In this document: positions 61,953 through 64,000 of the stretch, one piece after another
How positions within the stretch are numbered: position 1 is the stretch's first letter
Layout: each line of letters opens with the position of its first letter
Assembly (NCBI RefSeq): GCF_020215645.1
Contig: NZ_CP084058.1
Span: 2,480,001 to 2,544,000 of the forward strand
Length of the DNA stretch: 64,000 nt
DNA from: Nonomuraea gerenzanensis
GTDB taxonomy: Bacteria > Actinomycetota > Actinomycetes > Streptosporangiales > Streptosporangiaceae
Direction of reading: 5' to 3'
The notes under the pieces: generated by a model
Seen by the model: the letters and a program-made list of their open reading frames with translations, nothing else
The model's database searches: none
What the model was told of the DNA's origin: nothing
Position numbers and translations under genes: made by a program

Positions 61953-62687
61953 TTAGCGAAAAATGGCGCTGTTGGCCCATTCTCGCGCCGACTGTACGAT
62001 TTCCTCAAGATGTCCGCTGTGCGCGCCATGCCAGTACACCTGGCCACATGACGCACAACGGCCGTAGGCGTCGTAGCTCCGCCGAGTGCCCGCCTCCAGC
62101 AGCGCCTCCACCTCGTCCTTGCCGACCGGCACCAGCACCCCGTTGCAGGCGGTGCACCGCGTCCACGGCCGCAACGGCGGGGCGAAACGTTCGAGCAGGT
62201 CGCGGAGCTGGTCGGCCGGGGCCGAGCCGCGCACGTACGCCCCGAGCCACAGCGCACGCCGCCGCAACAGCCCGCGATCCTGGGTGAGCAGCACCCGCCG
62301 CTCCGCGTTGGCCTGCACCACCAGCGCCGGGTCGTCCATGTCGTTGTGGTAGGCGGTGTCGATGCCGAGCAGGCGCAGCCGCCGGGCCAGCGTGCCGAGG
62401 TGCACGTCCAGGAGGAAGCGGGGCTCCTCGGGGAGCTGCTGCGGGCGGGGGATCGGTTGGACGTCCACCACGTCGCCCGGCACCAGGAGGTGCGAAGGCG
62501 GCACGCCCCGGCCGTCGAGCAGCATGGGGCCCACCTCCGTCAGCGGGACGCCGACGGATTCGACGTGGTGGCCGAGCGTCGAGGTGTGGTCGGGGGTCAC
62601 CTCCTGCCACTCGTGGCGGCGGCTCGCGGGCAGGAACATCCTCAGCTCTGGGGAGATGCGCAGGCGTGCGGTCGTCACATCGTCCAT
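61953..62687 (-). CDS. Mut7-C RNAse-domain protein with ubiquitin-like N-terminus
   Basis: 244 aa. The N-terminal about 80 residues match the Mut7-C ubiquitin-like domain (ARLRISPELRMFLPASRRHEW...LLVPGDVVDVQPI). The C-terminal Mut7-C domain has RFLLDVHLGTLARRLRLLGIDTAYHND and RRVLLTQDRGLLRRRAL. It ends with a zinc-ribbon-like CTACNGVLVPV...CASCGQVYWHGAH. The PIN-like Mut7-C fold suggests a ribonuclease. Stand-alone gene, function not established. Confidence 0.85.
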   Translation of the reverse strand: MDDVTTARLRISPELRMFLPASRRHEWQEVTPDHTSTLGHHVESVGVPLTEVGPMLLDGRGVPPSHLLVPGDVVDVQPIPRPQQLPEEPRFLLDVHLGTLARRLRLLGIDTAYHNDMDDPALVVQANAERRVLLTQDRGLLRRRALWLGAYVRGSAPADQLRDLLERFAPPLRPWTRCTACNGVLVPVGKDEVEALLEAGTRRSYDAYGRCASCGQVYWHGAHSGHLEEIVQSAREWANSAIFR

Positions 62688-62713
62688 TCTGTTCCACCGG
62701 CTAACGTGAATTC

Positions 62714-63625
62714 ATGTCGATATCCCGTCGTACCTTGCTGGGGCTCGCTGTGCTCGCGGCGGCGGTCGGGTGCTCGGGGTCTGAGGACGAGGCGTTCGAG
62801 CTGCGGCTGGCGACAGGGTTGTACGGCGGGCCGTACCGGCCGCTCGGGGATCGGCTCGCGCAGGAGCTGCGCAGTGGCGGGATGCGGGTGAAGGCGATGG
62901 CGACCGCCGCGAGCGTCGAGAACCTCACGATGATGACCGACGGGCGGGCCGACGCGGGGTTCGCACTGGCCGACAGCGCCGACGACGCGGTGCGCGTGCG
63001 GCACCAGCCCGTCGCCGCGCTGGCCAGGATGTACATGAACTACGCACATCTGGTCGTGTCGCGGGATTCGGCGATCAGTACGGTGCAGCAGCTCGCGGGC
63101 AAGGTCGTGTCCATCGGCGTGGAAGGGTCGGGGACTGCGGTGACCGCCGTGCGGGTGCTGGCCGCGGCCGGGCTGGCCGATCCGCCGGAGATGGTCAAGC
63201 TTGATCTGGACGCCTCCATCGAGGCGCTGGTCGGTGGGCGGGTCGAGGCGTTCTTCTGGTCGGGTGGGGTGCCGACGCCCGCGCTGACCACGCGCGACGA
63301 TGTGCGGCTGGTGTCGTTGGAGTCGCTGGTGCCGGTGTTGCGGCGGGAGTTCGGGCCTGTGTACGAGGAGGCGTCCGTGCCCGCGGGGACCTATGGGGGC
63401 ACCAGGTCGATCCGGACCGTGGGGACGCCGAGTTATCTGATGTGCCGTAGCTCGCTGTCCGATGATCTGGCGTTCACGATCACCGAGACGTTGTTCAGCG
63501 CTCGCGACCGCCTCCAGGCCCCTTCTGCGCCCGGCGGGCGGCTGGACGAGAGGTACGCGATTGGCACCGGTGTGGTGCCGTTGCATCCCGGTGCCGCCCG
63601 CTACTACCGGTCCGTGTACGGCTGA
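62714..63625 (+). CDS. TAXI family solute-binding lipoprotein
   Basis: 303 aa. A signal peptide with lipobox (LGLAVLAAAVGCSGS) is followed by the TAXI-type periplasmic binding domain: LRLATGLYGGPYRPLGDRLAQELRSGG, MATAASVENLTMMTDGRADAGFALADSADDAV, VSIGVEGSGTAVTAVRVLAAAG and a late GTPSYLMCRSSLSDDL. These proteins serve TRAP transporters, but no TRAP permease is in the window. A sensor role with a kinase is a known alternative. Divergent from the Mut7-C gene. Confidence 0.85.
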   Translation: MSISRRTLLGLAVLAAAVGCSGSEDEAFELRLATGLYGGPYRPLGDRLAQELRSGGMRVKAMATAASVENLTMMTDGRADAGFALADSADDAVRVRHQPVAALARMYMNYAHLVVSRDSAISTVQQLAGKVVSIGVEGSGTAVTAVRVLAAAGLADPPEMVKLDLDASIEALVGGRVEAFFWSGGVPTPALTTRDDVRLVSLESLVPVLRREFGPVYEEASVPAGTYGGTRSIRTVGTPSYLMCRSSLSDDLAFTITETLFSARDRLQAPSAPGGRLDERYAIGTGVVPLHPGAARYYRSVYG

Positions 63626-63646
63626 CCGGCGCAAATCGGAGATCGA

Positions 63647-64000
63647 TCAGTCGGTGGCCTTGGGGTGTCCTGTGCCTGCGTAGGTGACCCAGGCGGTGCG
63701 GTTGGCGTCGTCAATGAGGTACCAGATGCGGCCGCCGCCGGTGACCTCGTACTGCCAGCGGTCCAGCGTCTGCCCTTTCCAAGGCGTGGAGCCGAGCTTG
63801 CCCTTGAGACGGTGATGCCGCGCGGGGTCATCGGTGGCGCGCGGCGCCGAACGGATCTTGTCGAAGGCGCGGCGGAGATTGCCTGTTGCGTGCTGGGAGA
63901 GGTGGTCCCAGCCGTTGGCCGCCTCGGTGCTGGCGAATCGGATGTCGAACTCGTCGCCGACCGGGGGGCGGGGCCGCTCGGTCGCCGCGCTTTGGGCTCA
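63647..64000 (-). pseudogene. RelE/ParE-like toxin protein, frame disrupted at the window edge
   Basis: The minus strand from 63997 to 63647 encodes VGDEFDIRFASTEAANGWDHL...HHRLKGKLGSTPWKGQTLDRWQYEVTGGGRIWYLIDDANRTAWVTYAGTGHPKATD, the pattern of an actinobacterial RelE-like type II toxin. No start codon exists in this frame, and an in-frame TGA lies at 64000-63998. If the next base is A, an ATG (MSPKRGDRAAPP) begins in the other frame and would join after removal of one C from the C6 run at 63963-63968. So a frameshift mutation or sequencing error is likely. Confidence 0.6.

Noticed and set aside
61803..62051. 82-codon plus-strand frame with a CRACG segment between two minus-strand genes
   Set aside because: AT-rich, the purine-rich run is only one base before the ATG, and it overlaps the 3' end of the Mut7-C gene; more likely promoter DNA for the minus-strand operon.

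Overview
The window is a GC-rich chromosomal segment from an actinomycete. Short or overlapping intergenic distances, frequent GTG starts, ATGA/GTGA stop-start overlaps, Pro/Ala-rich secreted proteins and ECF sigma/anti-sigma pairs all point that way. The housekeeping order (DegV, comEA, comEC, holA, rpsT, lepA, hemW, hrcA, dnaJ, rsmE, HIT, phoH, ybeY, CNNM/CBS protein, CDA-like, nudix, era) is the conserved actinobacterial block. The CU044_5270-type and DUF6297-type proteins suggest Streptosporangiales (for example a Nonomuraea relative); this placement is inference from gene content.

Layout. 0-3.3 kb: a minus-strand glyoxylate/glycolate operon (malate synthase, GlcD, start of GlcE) behind two palindromes 21 bp apart. 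3.4-8.2 kb: a DUF4097-type lipoprotein, HflX, an imidazolonepropionase preceded by a coupled 32-codon ORF, and a DegV protein. 8.4-10.2 kb: an ECF sigma factor with its membrane partner. 10.6-16.2 kb: ComEA, ComEC and DNA polymerase III delta. Short tandem-repeat arrays follow several stop codons in this stretch. 16.3-24 kb: a minus-strand operon of two large FtsX-type permeases and two ATPases, followed by a truncated MarR gene. 24.1-27.9 kb: rpsT, a GH18-like protein, lepA and a GNAT acetyltransferase. 27.9-35.3 kb: an ABC exporter pair, a small unknown protein, a MOSC protein, a secreted chitinase with a palindromic operator, a StyA-like monooxygenase and hemW. 35.3-37.6 kb: a three-gene overlapping operon containing a DUF3097 protein. 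37.7-49.2 kb: CIRCE-hrcA-dnaJ-rsmE, a second ECF sigma/anti-sigma pair, HIT, phoH, ybeY, a CNNM/CBS protein, a lipoprotein, a CDA-like protein, nudix and era. 49.2-51.5 kb: a Ser/Thr kinase fused to a membrane domain, and a small membrane protein. 51.6-60.9 kb: the urease operon ureABCFGD on the minus strand, divergent from the urea ABC importer urtABCDE on the plus strand. 60.9-64 kb: a coupled operon with a shortened anti-sigma-type ATPase, a Mut7-C nuclease-domain protein, a lone TAXI lipoprotein and a RelE-like protein disrupted at the window edge.

How the genes work together. Urea is imported by UrtABCDE, hydrolysed by urease, and the shared intergenic region carries four five-base elements at 11-bp period that resemble a GlnR operator. 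Glycolate oxidase feeds glyoxylate to malate synthase. CIRCE/HrcA controls the heat-shock dnaJ gene. The two sigma/anti-sigma pairs, the kinase and the shortened ATPase are regulatory.

The most notable items are a complete 359-residue intein with a LAGLIDADG endonuclease inside PhoH; a histidine-rich repeat insertion in UreF made by a 15-bp tandem repeat, in a urease cluster with no ureE; and a general tendency for short tandem repeats both inside genes (always multiples of 3) and just after stop codons.
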